Shown: positions 24,296-33,500 of the stretch, piece after piece | Position numbering within the stretch: position 1 is the first letter of the stretch | Layout: the number at the start of each line of letters is the position of its first letter | Source: DASSHA01 sp035693145 | Lineage (GTDB): Bacteria; Chloroflexota; Limnocylindria; Limnocylindrales; CSP1-4 | Assembly: GCA_035693145.1 (NCBI GenBank) | Contig: DASSHA010000071.1 | Span: 1-42,785 of the forward strand | Reading direction: 5' to 3' | DNA: 42,785 bases | Position numbers and translations under genes: made by a program | Notes under the pieces: generated by a model | Told to the model about the DNA's origin: nothing | Seen by the model: only the letters and a program-made list of their open reading frames with translations | The model's database searches: none

Positions 24296-25288
24296 ATGAC
24301 CTCCGCACTGCTCACCTCTCGGACAGCCCGTCGGCGCGGCATCGCGTATGTCCTGCTGCTCGCACTCAGCCTCATCCTGCTCGCGTTCTCCAACACGCCG
24401 CCGGTCGTCGAGCTCCAGCACGGGCTGGCGTTCGCCTTCCAGCCGCTCGAACGGGCGGTCTCGTCGGTCGCCGGCGGCGCTTCGTCGATGGTCACGACGC
24501 TGACCGAGATCCAGCGGCTCCGCAGCGACAACGAGCGGCTCTCGGCGCAGAACGTCGAGCTCCGCAACGAGAATGCCCGCCTCGGGGCGATGAAGGTCGA
24601 GAACGACGAGCTCAACGCGCTGCTCCAGCTTCGCAACGGGCTCGACTACACGACCGTCGCCGCGCAGGTCGTGGCCCGTGATTCGAGCGAGCTGCGCCGG
24701 GTGATCACGCTCGATCGCGGCAGCGACGATGGCGTCGCGGCCGGCGACAGCGTCATCGCTGCGGGCGGTGCGCTGGCCGGCCGGGTCGAGGATGTCGGCC
24801 CCACGTTCGCGCACGTCCTCCTCGTCAACGACACGAGCTCGACGGTCGTTGGCCAGCTCGCGACGAGCCGGGCGACCGGCGAGGTCGTGGGCCAGCTCGG
24901 CGGCGTCCTCGTCATGCGCAACATCGACGCGACCCAGACCGTGGACCTCGGCGACGAGGTCGTGACGGCCGGCATCGAGCTTGCTGGCGGGATCCGGTCG
25001 CCATTCCCGAAGGGCCTCGTCCTGGGCCAGGTCATCGATCTCCGGCGCGATGCGAACGACGTCGTTCAGACTGCGTACCTCGACGCGGCGGCGGACCTGG
25101 ACCGACTCGAGTACGTCTTCGTCATCACGAACTACGACGGCGGCCTGCCGCCGCCGGACCAGCAGCCGACCGTCTGCGGCGGCGGTCCGGACGACACGCT
25201 GCCCGAGGGCGAAACCCCCTGCTACACGCCCGGCCCGAGCGGCTCGCCCGCGCCGGCGTCGTCCGCGTCGCCGTCGCGCAAGCCGTGA
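24296..25288 (+). CDS. mreC: Rod-shape protein MreC
   Basis: 330 residues. One N-terminal membrane helix (about 16-33), a coiled coil (about 65-112: EIQRLRSDNERLSAQNVELR), then the beta-barrel MreC domain with VVARDSSELRRVITLDRGSDDGV, VIAAGGALAGRVEDVG and VVTAGIELAGGIRSPFPKGL. A Pro/Ser-rich tail (from about 285) with two cysteines (CGGG, CYTP) extends past the core domain. It links MreB to the elongation machinery on the outer membrane face. No mreD, pbp2 or rodA follows; the next genes are for dTDP-rhamnose. Confidence 0.94.
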   Translation: MTSALLTSRTARRRGIAYVLLLALSLILLAFSNTPPVVELQHGLAFAFQPLERAVSSVAGGASSMVTTLTEIQRLRSDNERLSAQNVELRNENARLGAMKVENDELNALLQLRNGLDYTTVAAQVVARDSSELRRVITLDRGSDDGVAAGDSVIAAGGALAGRVEDVGPTFAHVLLVNDTSSTVVGQLATSRATGEVVGQLGGVLVMRNIDATQTVDLGDEVVTAGIELAGGIRSPFPKGLVLGQVIDLRRDANDVVQTAYLDAAADLDRLEYVFVITNYDGGLPPPDQQPTVCGGGPDDTLPEGETPCYTPGPSGSPAPASSASPSRKP

Positions 25289-25380
25289 CGTCGGGCAGGC
25301 TCGGCGCCGGGACCTGCCGCGGGAGTACCAGCGGCATCGTCGGTACGAACGGTGGTTCCGGAGTGGCCGAATCGCTCTGC

Positions 25381-25386
25381 TACGCT
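25381..25386 (+). promoter_or_regulatory. -10 box of the rml operon (leaderless)
   Basis: TACGCT ends 8 nt before ATG 25395; no Shine-Dalgarno sequence is present. Confidence 0.5.
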
Positions 25387-25394
25387 CCGGCCCG

Positions 25395-26189
25395 ATGAAG
25401 GGCGTCGTCCTCGCCGGCGGGACCGCGACGCGGCTCTTCCCGCTCACGATCGTGACGAACAAGCATCTCCTGCCGATCTACGACCGGCCGATGATCTACT
25501 ACCCGATCGAGACGCTGGCGGGCATGGGCATTCGCGAGGTCATGGTCATCGTCGGCGGCAAGAGCGTCGGGGACGTCGTCGAGCTCCTGGCCGATGGATC
25601 GCACTTCGGGATCGACCTGACGTACCGCTACCAGCGCGGCGCGCTCGGCATCGCCCACGCCATCGGCCTCGTCCGCAACTTCGTCGGCGACGACTCATTC
25701 TGCGTCGTCCTCGGCGACAACATCCTTCGCGGACCCGCGCTCCAGCCGGTCGTGACCGAGTTCGAATCCGGGCCGTGGGGAGCAGGCACGCTCCTCTACC
25801 GGGTGCCCGACCCGGAGCGGTTCGGCGTCGCCGAGCTCGATGCCGACGGTCGCGTGGTCGGGTTCGAGGAGAAGCCTGTCGCACCGAAGAGCGACCTCAT
25901 CCCGATCGGCGTGTACTTCCTCCGGCCGGACGCCTTTGACGTCATCGACCGCCTCGCGCCGTCGGGGCGCGGCGAGTTCGAGATCACCGACGTGCTCAAC
26001 CACTACATCCCCGACCGACGGCTGTTCACGCGCGTCTACGACGGCCACTGGACGGACGCCGGAACCGTCCCGTCGCTTCTCCGCGCGGCCGCGCTCGCCG
26101 CCGACGACGATGCGGACGGAAGCCTCACACCGCCGCCGCAGCGCCCGGACGACACGCGTGCCCAGCCGAGCGGGGCGACCAGGGCGTGA
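25395..26189 (+). CDS. rmlA: Glucose-1-phosphate thymidylyltransferase
   Basis: Joins glucose-1-phosphate and dTTP to dTDP-glucose, the first step of dTDP-rhamnose synthesis. 264 residues, shorter than the enterobacterial enzyme (about 290), which carries an extra C-terminal helix bundle. Motifs: LAGGTATRLFPLT (6-18), KHLLPIYDRPMIYYPIETL, VVLGDNI with the metal-binding Asp, and GFEEKP. The first loop has Ala where classical enzymes have GSGTR, and QRGALGIAHA replaces the usual QxxPxGLAQA, so it belongs to a divergent clade; the role is supported by rmlB, rmlD and rmlC directly downstream. The stop overlaps the GTG of rmlB. Confidence 0.9.
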   Translation: MKGVVLAGGTATRLFPLTIVTNKHLLPIYDRPMIYYPIETLAGMGIREVMVIVGGKSVGDVVELLADGSHFGIDLTYRYQRGALGIAHAIGLVRNFVGDDSFCVVLGDNILRGPALQPVVTEFESGPWGAGTLLYRVPDPERFGVAELDADGRVVGFEEKPVAPKSDLIPIGVYFLRPDAFDVIDRLAPSGRGEFEITDVLNHYIPDRRLFTRVYDGHWTDAGTVPSLLRAAALAADDDADGSLTPPPQRPDDTRAQPSGATRA

Positions 26190-27292
26190 GCGGGACGGGG
26201 GTCATGCCGGCCGGCGGCCGTCTCCTGGTCACGGGCGGTGCCGGGTTCATCGGCAGCGCGTTCGTCCGCGGCATCCTCGCGCGGCGTGACGGCACCCGCA
26301 TCACGGTCCTCGACAAGCTCACCTATGCCGGCAATGAATCGAACCTCGAGGACGTTCGCGCCGACGCCGAGCAGGCCGCCCGACTCATCTTCGTTCGCGG
26401 TGACATCGCCGACCGTTCGGTGGTCGAGCCGCTCGTCGCCGAGGCCGACTCGGTCGTCAACTTCGCCGCCGAATCCCACGTCGATCGGTCGATCCTCGAT
26501 CCGGAGGCGTTCCTGCGCACCGGCGTCCTCGGCGTGCATGTCCTGCTCGAGGCATGCCGTCAGAAGCTCGAGCGTGCCCGCGCGGGCGACCGCGCGACGG
26601 CGCCCCGCTTCGTCCAGGTCTCGACCGACGAGGTCTACGGTTCGGTCGAGGCCGGGGAGTCGCGCGAGACGGACGCGCTCGCCCCGCGCTCGCCGTACAG
26701 CGCGGCGAAGGCTGCCGGCGAGATCCTCGCTCGAAGCTACTTCGTGACCTATGGGCTTGACGTCGTCGTCACCCGCGGTTCGAACACGTACGGCCCGTAC
26801 CAGCATCCCGAGAAGCTCATTCCGCTGTTCGTGACGAACGCGCTCGAGGACCGGCCGCTGCCGCTCTACGGGGATGGCCTCCAGCGACGAGATTGGCTGT
26901 ACGTGTCCGACCATGCCGGCGCCGTCGAGTGGGTCATGCTCCACGGATCGTCCGGCGAGGTCTACAACGTGCCCGGCGAGGCCGAGCTGACGAACCGGGA
27001 GGTCGTGCGCCGCCTGCTCGAGGCGCTCGGCAAGCCCTGGTCGCTCGTCCGCCAGGTCGACGACCGGCCGGGCCACGATCGCCGCTACGCGCTCGACGGT
27101 TCGAAGCTCGCGGCGCTCGGCTGGCGCAACCGGACGTCCTTCGACGACGGGCTCGCCCGAACGGTCGCCTGGTTCGCCGATCACGAGGCGTGGTGGCGGA
27201 GCGCGAAGTCGGCCGACTGGGACGCCTACTACGAGCGCCAGTACGGGCGCCGGCTCGCCGGTTCGGTCGCGGCGATGCCCGAGATCGGCTGA
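26186..27292 (+). CDS. rmlB: dTDP-glucose 4,6-dehydratase
   Basis: Second enzyme of dTDP-L-rhamnose synthesis, an NAD-dependent extended short-chain dehydrogenase. 368 residues with the Rossmann motif TGGAGFIGS (16-24), FAAESHVDRSI (93-103), STDEVYG (146-152) with the dehydratase Asp/Glu pair, and catalytic Tyr171/Lys175 in YSAAK. GSNTYGPYQHPEKLIP and GDGLQRRDWLYVSDH are also family blocks. GTG 26186 overlaps the rmlA stop by 4 bp; an internal ATG 7 codons on is an alternative. Confidence 0.96.
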   Translation: MSGTGVMPAGGRLLVTGGAGFIGSAFVRGILARRDGTRITVLDKLTYAGNESNLEDVRADAEQAARLIFVRGDIADRSVVEPLVAEADSVVNFAAESHVDRSILDPEAFLRTGVLGVHVLLEACRQKLERARAGDRATAPRFVQVSTDEVYGSVEAGESRETDALAPRSPYSAAKAAGEILARSYFVTYGLDVVVTRGSNTYGPYQHPEKLIPLFVTNALEDRPLPLYGDGLQRRDWLYVSDHAGAVEWVMLHGSSGEVYNVPGEAELTNREVVRRLLEALGKPWSLVRQVDDRPGHDRRYALDGSKLAALGWRNRTSFDDGLARTVAWFADHEAWWRSAKSADWDAYYERQYGRRLAGSVAAMPEIG

Positions 27293-27296
27293 CGCG

Positions 27297-28262
27297 ATGC
27301 GGGTCGCCGTCACCGGCGCCGGCGGTCGGCTGGGGCGCGCCCTGGTCGAGGCGCTCGGCGACGCGCCGTTTGCGCCGGCCGGCCCGATCGCCTGGCGACG
27401 TCCGGACTTCGAGCTCGACGAGCTGACGCCCGAATCGCTCGGCCGCCTGCTCGACCGGGACCGGCCCGAGGTCGTCGTCCACGCGGCGGCCTGGACCGAC
27501 GTCGACGGCTGCGCGCGAGAGCCCGACCTGGCGATGCGTCGCAACGGCGAGGCGACGGGCCTGCTCGCCGATGCCTGCGCCGCCCGCGGCGTCGACCTCG
27601 TCGCAATCTCGACGAACGAGGTCTTCGACGGCCGGCGGAACGACGGCCGCGGCTACCGCGCGGACGACGAGCCGAACCCGATCAACGCGTACGGGGCGTC
27701 GAAGCTCGCCGGCGAGCGGGCCGCGGCGGCGGCGTTCGAACGCGTGACCGGGTCGCCGCTCGGGGCCTACGTCCCCACCGGCCGACCGGTGTCCGGCGTC
27801 CAGCTTGCGATCGTTCGGACGGCGTGGCTGTACGGGCCGCCGGGCAACGACTTCCCGGCGAAGATCCTCGCCGCGGCCGAGAGGGCAGCGGCGGCCGGCG
27901 AGCCGCTGGCGCTCGTCGCGGACGAGATCGGATCGCCCACCTTCACGCTGGATCTCGCCGAGGCGATCGTCGAGCTGATCGGCTCCGGCGAGCATCGCGG
28001 GATCCATCATCTCGTCGACTCGGGCATCGCGTCGCGCGCAGACTGGGGTCGTGCCGTCCTCGCGATCGCGGGGATCGACGTTCCGACGCGCGACGTCCCG
28101 GCTGCGACGTGGCCGCGGGCGTCGACTCCGCCCGCCTGGGCGGTCCTCGAACCGACGCCGCTCCCCGGCGGCGAGCCGCTCCGGCCGTGGCAGGCGGCGC
28201 TCGCGGACTACGTCCCGTCGCTCGTCCGCCGGCTCTCGGCCGCCGCCGACCCGACCCGATGA
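27297..28262 (+). CDS. rmlD: dTDP-4-dehydrorhamnose reductase
   Basis: Last reductase of the pathway, NAD(P)H dependent. 321 residues: MRVAVTGAGGRLGRAL (cofactor loop), VVVHAAAWTDVDGCARE, ISTNEVFDG (family STDYVFDG), NAYGASKLAGE with the Tyr/Lys pair, and RTAWLYGPPGNDF. A loop insertion (about residues 145-165, GSPLGAYVPTGRPVSG) is unusual for RmlD. It starts 4 bp after rmlB, and its stop overlaps the rmlC ATG as ATGA. Confidence 0.93.
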   Translation: MRVAVTGAGGRLGRALVEALGDAPFAPAGPIAWRRPDFELDELTPESLGRLLDRDRPEVVVHAAAWTDVDGCAREPDLAMRRNGEATGLLADACAARGVDLVAISTNEVFDGRRNDGRGYRADDEPNPINAYGASKLAGERAAAAAFERVTGSPLGAYVPTGRPVSGVQLAIVRTAWLYGPPGNDFPAKILAAAERAAAAGEPLALVADEIGSPTFTLDLAEAIVELIGSGEHRGIHHLVDSGIASRADWGRAVLAIAGIDVPTRDVPAATWPRASTPPAWAVLEPTPLPGGEPLRPWQAALADYVPSLVRRLSAAADPTR

Positions 28263-28816
28263 ACGAGCACGTCGGCGCCGACGCGCTCCTCGAGGGGGTC
28301 CGCTGGGGCCGGCTCACCCGGCACGTCGACGAGCGTGGCTCGTTCACCGAGCTGTGGCGGGCGAGCTGGTTCCGTGACGGCGGCTTCGCCCAGGCGAACC
28401 GGTCGATCTCCGCGACAGGCGTGCTGCGCGGGCTCCACTTCCATCGCCGCCAGCTCGACTACTGGATCGTGTCGTCCGGTCGTGCCTTCGTCGCGCTCGT
28501 CGACGTTCGACCGATGCTGACGGGGGCGGATCGCCCGCTCGTCGAGACCCGCGAGCTCGCGGCCGACGAGAGCGTGGTCATCCCGATCGGGATCGCCCAC
28601 GGGTTCCTGGCGCTCGAACCGCTCGAGCTCGTGTACGTCGTGACGAACGAATACGACAGCTCCGACGAGCTCGGCTTCGCCTGGGACGATCCAACCGCCG
28701 CGGTCGCGTGGCCGGCGGTCGGATCGACGCCCGGCGGCCGGCCGATCCTGTCGCAGCGCGACCGTTCGAACCCCTCGCTCCGGGAGCTCGTCGCCAGCCT
28801 GGGCCCGGCATCCTGA
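28259..28816 (+). CDS. rmlC: dTDP-4-dehydrorhamnose 3,5-epimerase
   Basis: A cupin enzyme that epimerises dTDP-4-keto-6-deoxyglucose before RmlD. 185 residues, standard length. Family motifs: DERGSFTELWRASWF, QANRSISATGVLRGLHFH with the catalytic His in the GLHFH segment, and VVIPIGIAHGFLAL. The otherwise typical HxxxxxQ reads HRRQLDYWIVSSGRAFVALVD, close to consensus. It completes the rmlA-B-D-C operon; all junctions overlap or nearly so. Confidence 0.93.
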   Translation: MNEHVGADALLEGVRWGRLTRHVDERGSFTELWRASWFRDGGFAQANRSISATGVLRGLHFHRRQLDYWIVSSGRAFVALVDVRPMLTGADRPLVETRELAADESVVIPIGIAHGFLALEPLELVYVVTNEYDSSDELGFAWDDPTAAVAWPAVGSTPGGRPILSQRDRSNPSLRELVASLGPAS

Positions 28817-28824
28817 TCCGCCTC

Positions 28825-28846
28825 GTCGTTGCGGCACCGCAACGAC
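28825..28846 (+). terminator. Perfect 9-bp hairpin ending the rml operon
   Basis: GTCGTTGCG-GCAC-CGCAACGAC, starting 9 nt after the rmlC stop. The stem is perfect with a 4-nt loop, but no U-tract follows. Confidence 0.6.
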
Positions 28847-29062
28847 ACTCGCCGGCGCGCGATCCGGCGCGAACCGCACCACACCGTCCCTCTCCCGCTC
28901 CGACCGCACCGCCCGCCATACCGAGGGGCTAGGCCGGACGGAACGAGTTTGCGATTGGCGGCGCAGCCCGGAGGAACGACGCTCGTCGTCCACGCATCCT
29001 CGCCCGACGAGCGCCGGTCCAGCGTTCGCCGCCCCGGTGCGTGAGGCATTCGGAGCCTCGCC

Positions 29063-30304
29063 TTGCACGTTCGCGCCACAGCATTCGCCGGGAGCCTCGC
29101 CCTCGCCCTCGTCGGCTGGGCGCTTCCGGTCTCGCCGGCCGTGCCGACCGCCGCTGCGGCGGGCGGGCCGAAGGTCGTCCTGATCGTCGGTGCGACGGAG
29201 GGGACGACGGCGACGTACATCAAGTACGCCGATGCCGAGGCCGCGGTCGCGCTCAAGTACACCTCGAACGTCGTCAAGGTCTACAGCCCGAACGCGACGT
29301 GGGCCGCCGTGAAGAAGGCCGTCGAGGGCGCCTCGGTCGTCATCTACCACGGTCATGGGAACGGCTGGCCCAGCCCGTACACCTACCAGGCGGACTACCG
29401 GACGAAGGACGGATTCGGGCTGAACGATTCGACGCTGAGCAACAACAAGCACGTCTACTACGGTGAGCCCTTCCTCGCCGGCGACGACGGGTACGACTCG
29501 GTGGGGATCACGACGATGGCACCGAACGCGATCGTCCTGCTCGGCAACCTCTGCTACGCCTCGGGCGACTCCGAGCCGGGGGATCCCGAACCGAGCCTCA
29601 CCGTCGCGAAGCAGCGGGCCGACAACTACGCCGCCGGCTTCCTGCGCGCCGGGGCGAGCGCGGTCATCGCCGACGGGCACATGGGCCTCGGCTACTACCT
29701 CGACGCGCTGTTCACGAAGCACGAGACCGTCGAGCAGCTCTGGCGCGCCGCGCCCGACTTCCACAACCACGTGATCTCGTACGCGTCGACGCGAAGGCCC
29801 GGGGCGAACGCCCGGCTCGACCCCGAGGTCAAGACGTCAACGTCCACGACCGGCTTCTATCGCTCGGCCGTCGGCGACCTCGCCACGACGACCGACGACA
29901 TCCTCGGCACAACGTCGACCTTCGTGCCCGTCCCGAACACGACGTTCACCGCGCTGGCGCCGGTCCGCCTGCTCGACACGCGCGACGGGACCGGGCTGTC
30001 GGGCACGTTCGCGAACGGCAAGCCGCGGACGGTCCAGATCGCCGGCCGTGGCGGGGTCCCGTCCGACGCGGTCGCGGTCGCGCTCAACGTCACGGTGCCC
30101 GGCGCGGCCGCGGGCGGCTACGTCACCCTCAGCCCGACGGCCGACGCGACGCCGGCGACCTCGACGCTCAACTTCCCGGCCGGCGACGTCCGCGCGAACG
30201 GGGCGATCGTCCCGCTCGCGGCCGACGGGACGCTGTCGGGCGTCTACGCCGGCGGCTCGGGCTCGATCGACCTCCTCATCGACGTCACCGGCTACTACCG
30301 CTAG
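29063..30304 (+). CDS. Secreted protein with caspase-fold-like (clan CD) signature
   Basis: 413 residues. Signal peptide 1-33 (LALALVGWALPVSPAVPTAAAA), a globular domain (35-285) and a C-terminal domain (about 295-413) that recurs in the next gene. In the globular part a hydrophobic strand runs into HGHG (VVIYHGHG, His96/His98) and a later hydrophobic strand into Cys (AIVLLGNLCYASG, Cys164), the arrangement of catalytic His and Cys blocks in clan CD peptidases such as gingipain and caspases. Peptidase activity is inference. TTG 29063 has GGAG 7 nt upstream and gives a proper signal peptide. No TAnnnT box was seen in the 216 bp after the rml hairpin. Confidence 0.7.
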   Translation: MHVRATAFAGSLALALVGWALPVSPAVPTAAAAGGPKVVLIVGATEGTTATYIKYADAEAAVALKYTSNVVKVYSPNATWAAVKKAVEGASVVIYHGHGNGWPSPYTYQADYRTKDGFGLNDSTLSNNKHVYYGEPFLAGDDGYDSVGITTMAPNAIVLLGNLCYASGDSEPGDPEPSLTVAKQRADNYAAGFLRAGASAVIADGHMGLGYYLDALFTKHETVEQLWRAAPDFHNHVISYASTRRPGANARLDPEVKTSTSTTGFYRSAVGDLATTTDDILGTTSTFVPVPNTTFTALAPVRLLDTRDGTGLSGTFANGKPRTVQIAGRGGVPSDAVAVALNVTVPGAAAGGYVTLSPTADATPATSTLNFPAGDVRANGAIVPLAADGTLSGVYAGGSGSIDLLIDVTGYYR

Positions 30305-30504
30305 CCCGACCCGGGACCCGCCCGCCGCCGAGTACCGAGCGGCCGCACACGCGTGTACCGCCCCCGATGGGACCAAGGTCGGATTGTTCGGCCGCCGGCC
30401 GCGCCGCACGATCGAGGCGATCCGAACGGGAGGCGCGCCGCCGCGGACGGCTCGTCCGCCACTGCTCACGTCGTCCGCCTCCATTCCGCGCTCGAGGGCT
30501 CGTC

Positions 30505-33500
30505 GTGACCGTCACCACCGAAGGCCGCCTCCGCGGCACGCGCGCTCGATCGATTTTCCGCCGCGTGACCACCGTCGCGTTCGGTGCTCTGATCGCGAGC
30601 GAGGCGGTTCTCGGCGCCGGCGCGTTCGCGATCGGCCGCCGACCGGCCGTGCCGGCCACGCCGCCGATTGCGTCGCCGGCGAGCTCGGCTGTCGAGACAC
30701 GGGGTGCGACATCCGGAGTTGACGCGGACGCGGCCCTCGGCGACCCGTCGCTCGACCTCGGGACGCTCGCCAGCAGCGACACCCCCGTCGCGCTCGCACC
30801 CGACGGCCCGATCCAGCCGACGGTCCAGTACGAGGACGCGCTCGCCCACGAGAACGACCGCATCGCCTTCGAGCCGGGCGGCCGGGTCAGCGTCCCGTTC
30901 CGGCCTCGCCCCGACGACGCCTGGCCGGTCGCCGGTCGGCGACCCGTCGCGCTCCCTGCCGGGCGCGCCACCGGTCGCGAGATGGCCGCCAGCGCGCAGG
31001 GCACTGCATGGGCGCCCGGTCGCCAGCCGATCCCCGTCGCGACGCCTCCCGCCGACGAAGGAGGCAGCGGCCCCGATTCACCGGTCGACGCCGAACCCGC
31101 GTCGGCGGTGGTCCCCTCGACCGCGACGCCGGCCGATCCGGCGGTCGCTGCGGGCCTTCGTCGCCAGGTGTTCGGCTTCCTGCCGTACTGGGAGGTCGGC
31201 AGCAGCACGACCGTCCTCAACTACAGCCTCCTCTCGACGATCGCCTACTTCAGCGTCGGCGCGGACAAGTCTGGCAACCTCAAGAAGAAGAACGCTGACG
31301 GGACGACGACGACCGGCTGGGGCGGCTGGACGAGCTCGAACATGACGAAGGTCATCAACGCCGCGCACAGTGCCGGGACGCGCGTGGTCCTGACCCTGTC
31401 CGTCTTCGCCTGGACGACGGACCAGGCGGCGGTCCAGAAGTCGATCCTCGGCAGTGCGACGAACCGCCTTCGCCTCGCGCAGCAGGCCGCCGCGGCCGTC
31501 CGTGACCGCGGCGCCGATGGGATCAACCTCGACTTCGAGCCGATCGCGTCCGGCTACGGCGACGAGTTCACGACCTTCGTCCGAACCGTCCGCAGCGAGC
31601 TGAACAAGGTCCGATCGGGCTACCAGCTGACGTTCGACACGACAGGCTTCATCGGCAACTACCAGGTCGCGGCGGCGACGGCTTCCGGGGGCGCGGACGC
31701 GATCTTCATCATGGGCTACGACTTCCGGACCGCAGGCTCGTCGCCGGTCGGTTCGATCGCTCCGCTCGCCGGGTCGGCCTACGACATCAACGACTCCGTC
31801 AAGGCGTTCCTCGCCCAGGTTCCCGCCTCGAAGGTCATCCTGGGCGTCCCGTACTACGGGCGCGCCTGGTCGACCACGTCGTCGCTGCTCAATGCGAAGA
31901 ACCAGTCCGGGACGAAGTACGGCAGCTCGGTGAGCGTGACGTACGACAACGCCATGGACCTGCTCGCCCAGGAGGGCCGCCACTACGACCCGGTCGAGCA
32001 GGTCGCCTGGACGGCCTACAAGAAGTCGAACTGCACGGCGACGTATGGCTGCGTGACGACCTGGCGCGAGCTCTACGTCGACGACGCCCAGGCGCTGCGG
32101 GCGAAGTACGACCTCGTCAACCGCTACGCGCTGCGCGGCGTCGGGATGTGGGCGCTCGGCTACGACGGGACGCGACCCGAGCTGTACGACGCGCTCAACG
32201 ACAAGTTCCTGCACGACACGACGCTTCCCGAGGCCGGGGTCACGATGCTGCCGTCGTCCGCGCCGGACGAGGGCATCGTCGTGAAGTGGACCGGGAAGGA
32301 CGACGCCGGGATCGCGGCGTACGACGTCCAGGTCTCGGTCGACGGCGGCGCGTGGGCGGCGTGGCGGACGGGCACGACCGCGACGAGTGACGTCTGGATC
32401 GGCCACGACGGGCACCGCTACGCGTTCCGGGCGCGGGCCCGGGACACGAGCGGCAACTGGTCCTCCTGGAACGTCTCGCAGACCGGTGCCGCCCCCGCGC
32501 TCGCCCGCGGAAGCTTCGGGACGGTGCGGGTCGATGGCCTGAGCGTTCGGGCGGCCCCCGACACCTCCGCCGCGACGCTCGGTACCGCGAGCACCAACGA
32601 CGTCCTCGCGATCACCGGCGGCCCCGTCAGCGCCGACGGGTACACGTGGTACGAGGTCAGCGGGCCGATCGCGAGCTGGGGCACCACCGGCTACGTCCGC
32701 GTCGGCGCGTGGGTCGCGGCGAAGAGCGCGACCGACTCGTTCGTCGTGCCGCGGCTCGCCCCGAATGCGACGACGGTCGACGCCGGGATCTCCGGCTACG
32801 GTCTCGCTGCCGGAGCGGCGGATCTCGGTCTCGCGGGCACCGGCAACCGCGTCTTTTCGCCGAACGGCGACGGCCGCCATGACACGCTGCGCCTGGCGTG
32901 GACGAACGCGCTCGCGTTCGACTCGCTCAGCCTGCGCGTCTTCCGGTCGACCGGATCGCTGGCTGGAACCGTCGCCCTGACGAGCCACCAGGGCGCCGGA
33001 GCCCAGACCTACGCCTGGAACGGCCGGGTCGGCGGCGGCGTCCTCGCCGACGGCACGTACGTCCTCCAGCTGGTCGGCCTCAAGAGCGGCCGGAGCTACG
33101 CCGCGCCGTCGGGCATGCCGGTGACCGCCGACCAGCTCGTGCGCTTCGGCGTCCGGATCGACAGCGACGCCGACGCGACCTTCACGCCCCTCGGGCCCGT
33201 CCGCTTCCTCGACTCGCGGACCGGGCTCCGGCTGTCGGGCGCGCTGGCCAACCGCTCGCCGCGAACGGTCCAGCTCGGCGGCGCGGCCGGCATCCCGACC
33301 GACGCCGTGGCCGCGACGCTCAACGTGACCGTCGTCGGTGCGACGAGCGCGGGCTACCTCGCCGTCACGACCGCCGCGACCTCGAAGCCCGCGACCTCGA
33401 CGCTCAACGTCCCGCGCGGCGACATCCGGGCGAACGGCGTGACCGTGCCGATCGGTGCCGGCGGCAAGATCTCGCTCGTCTGGGTCGGCGCGAGCGGCTC

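Noticed and set aside
25351..25395. tRNA-Ser/Leu-like stretch (GGAGTGGCCGAATCG)
   Set aside because: Only a D-arm-like piece is seen; no anticodon arm, T-arm or acceptor stem can be drawn, and the rmlA -10 box follows directly.
25410..25450. Loss of the GSGTR nucleotide-binding loop in RmlA as a sign of inactivity
   Set aside because: The GTATR variant is known in divergent sugar-nucleotidyltransferases, the other motifs are intact, and the full rml operon follows.
28847..29062. Possible riboswitch ahead of the secreted protein gene
   Set aside because: A cyclic di-AMP or cyclic di-GMP riboswitch was considered because such leaders often precede surface genes, but no conserved core or paired elements could be found.
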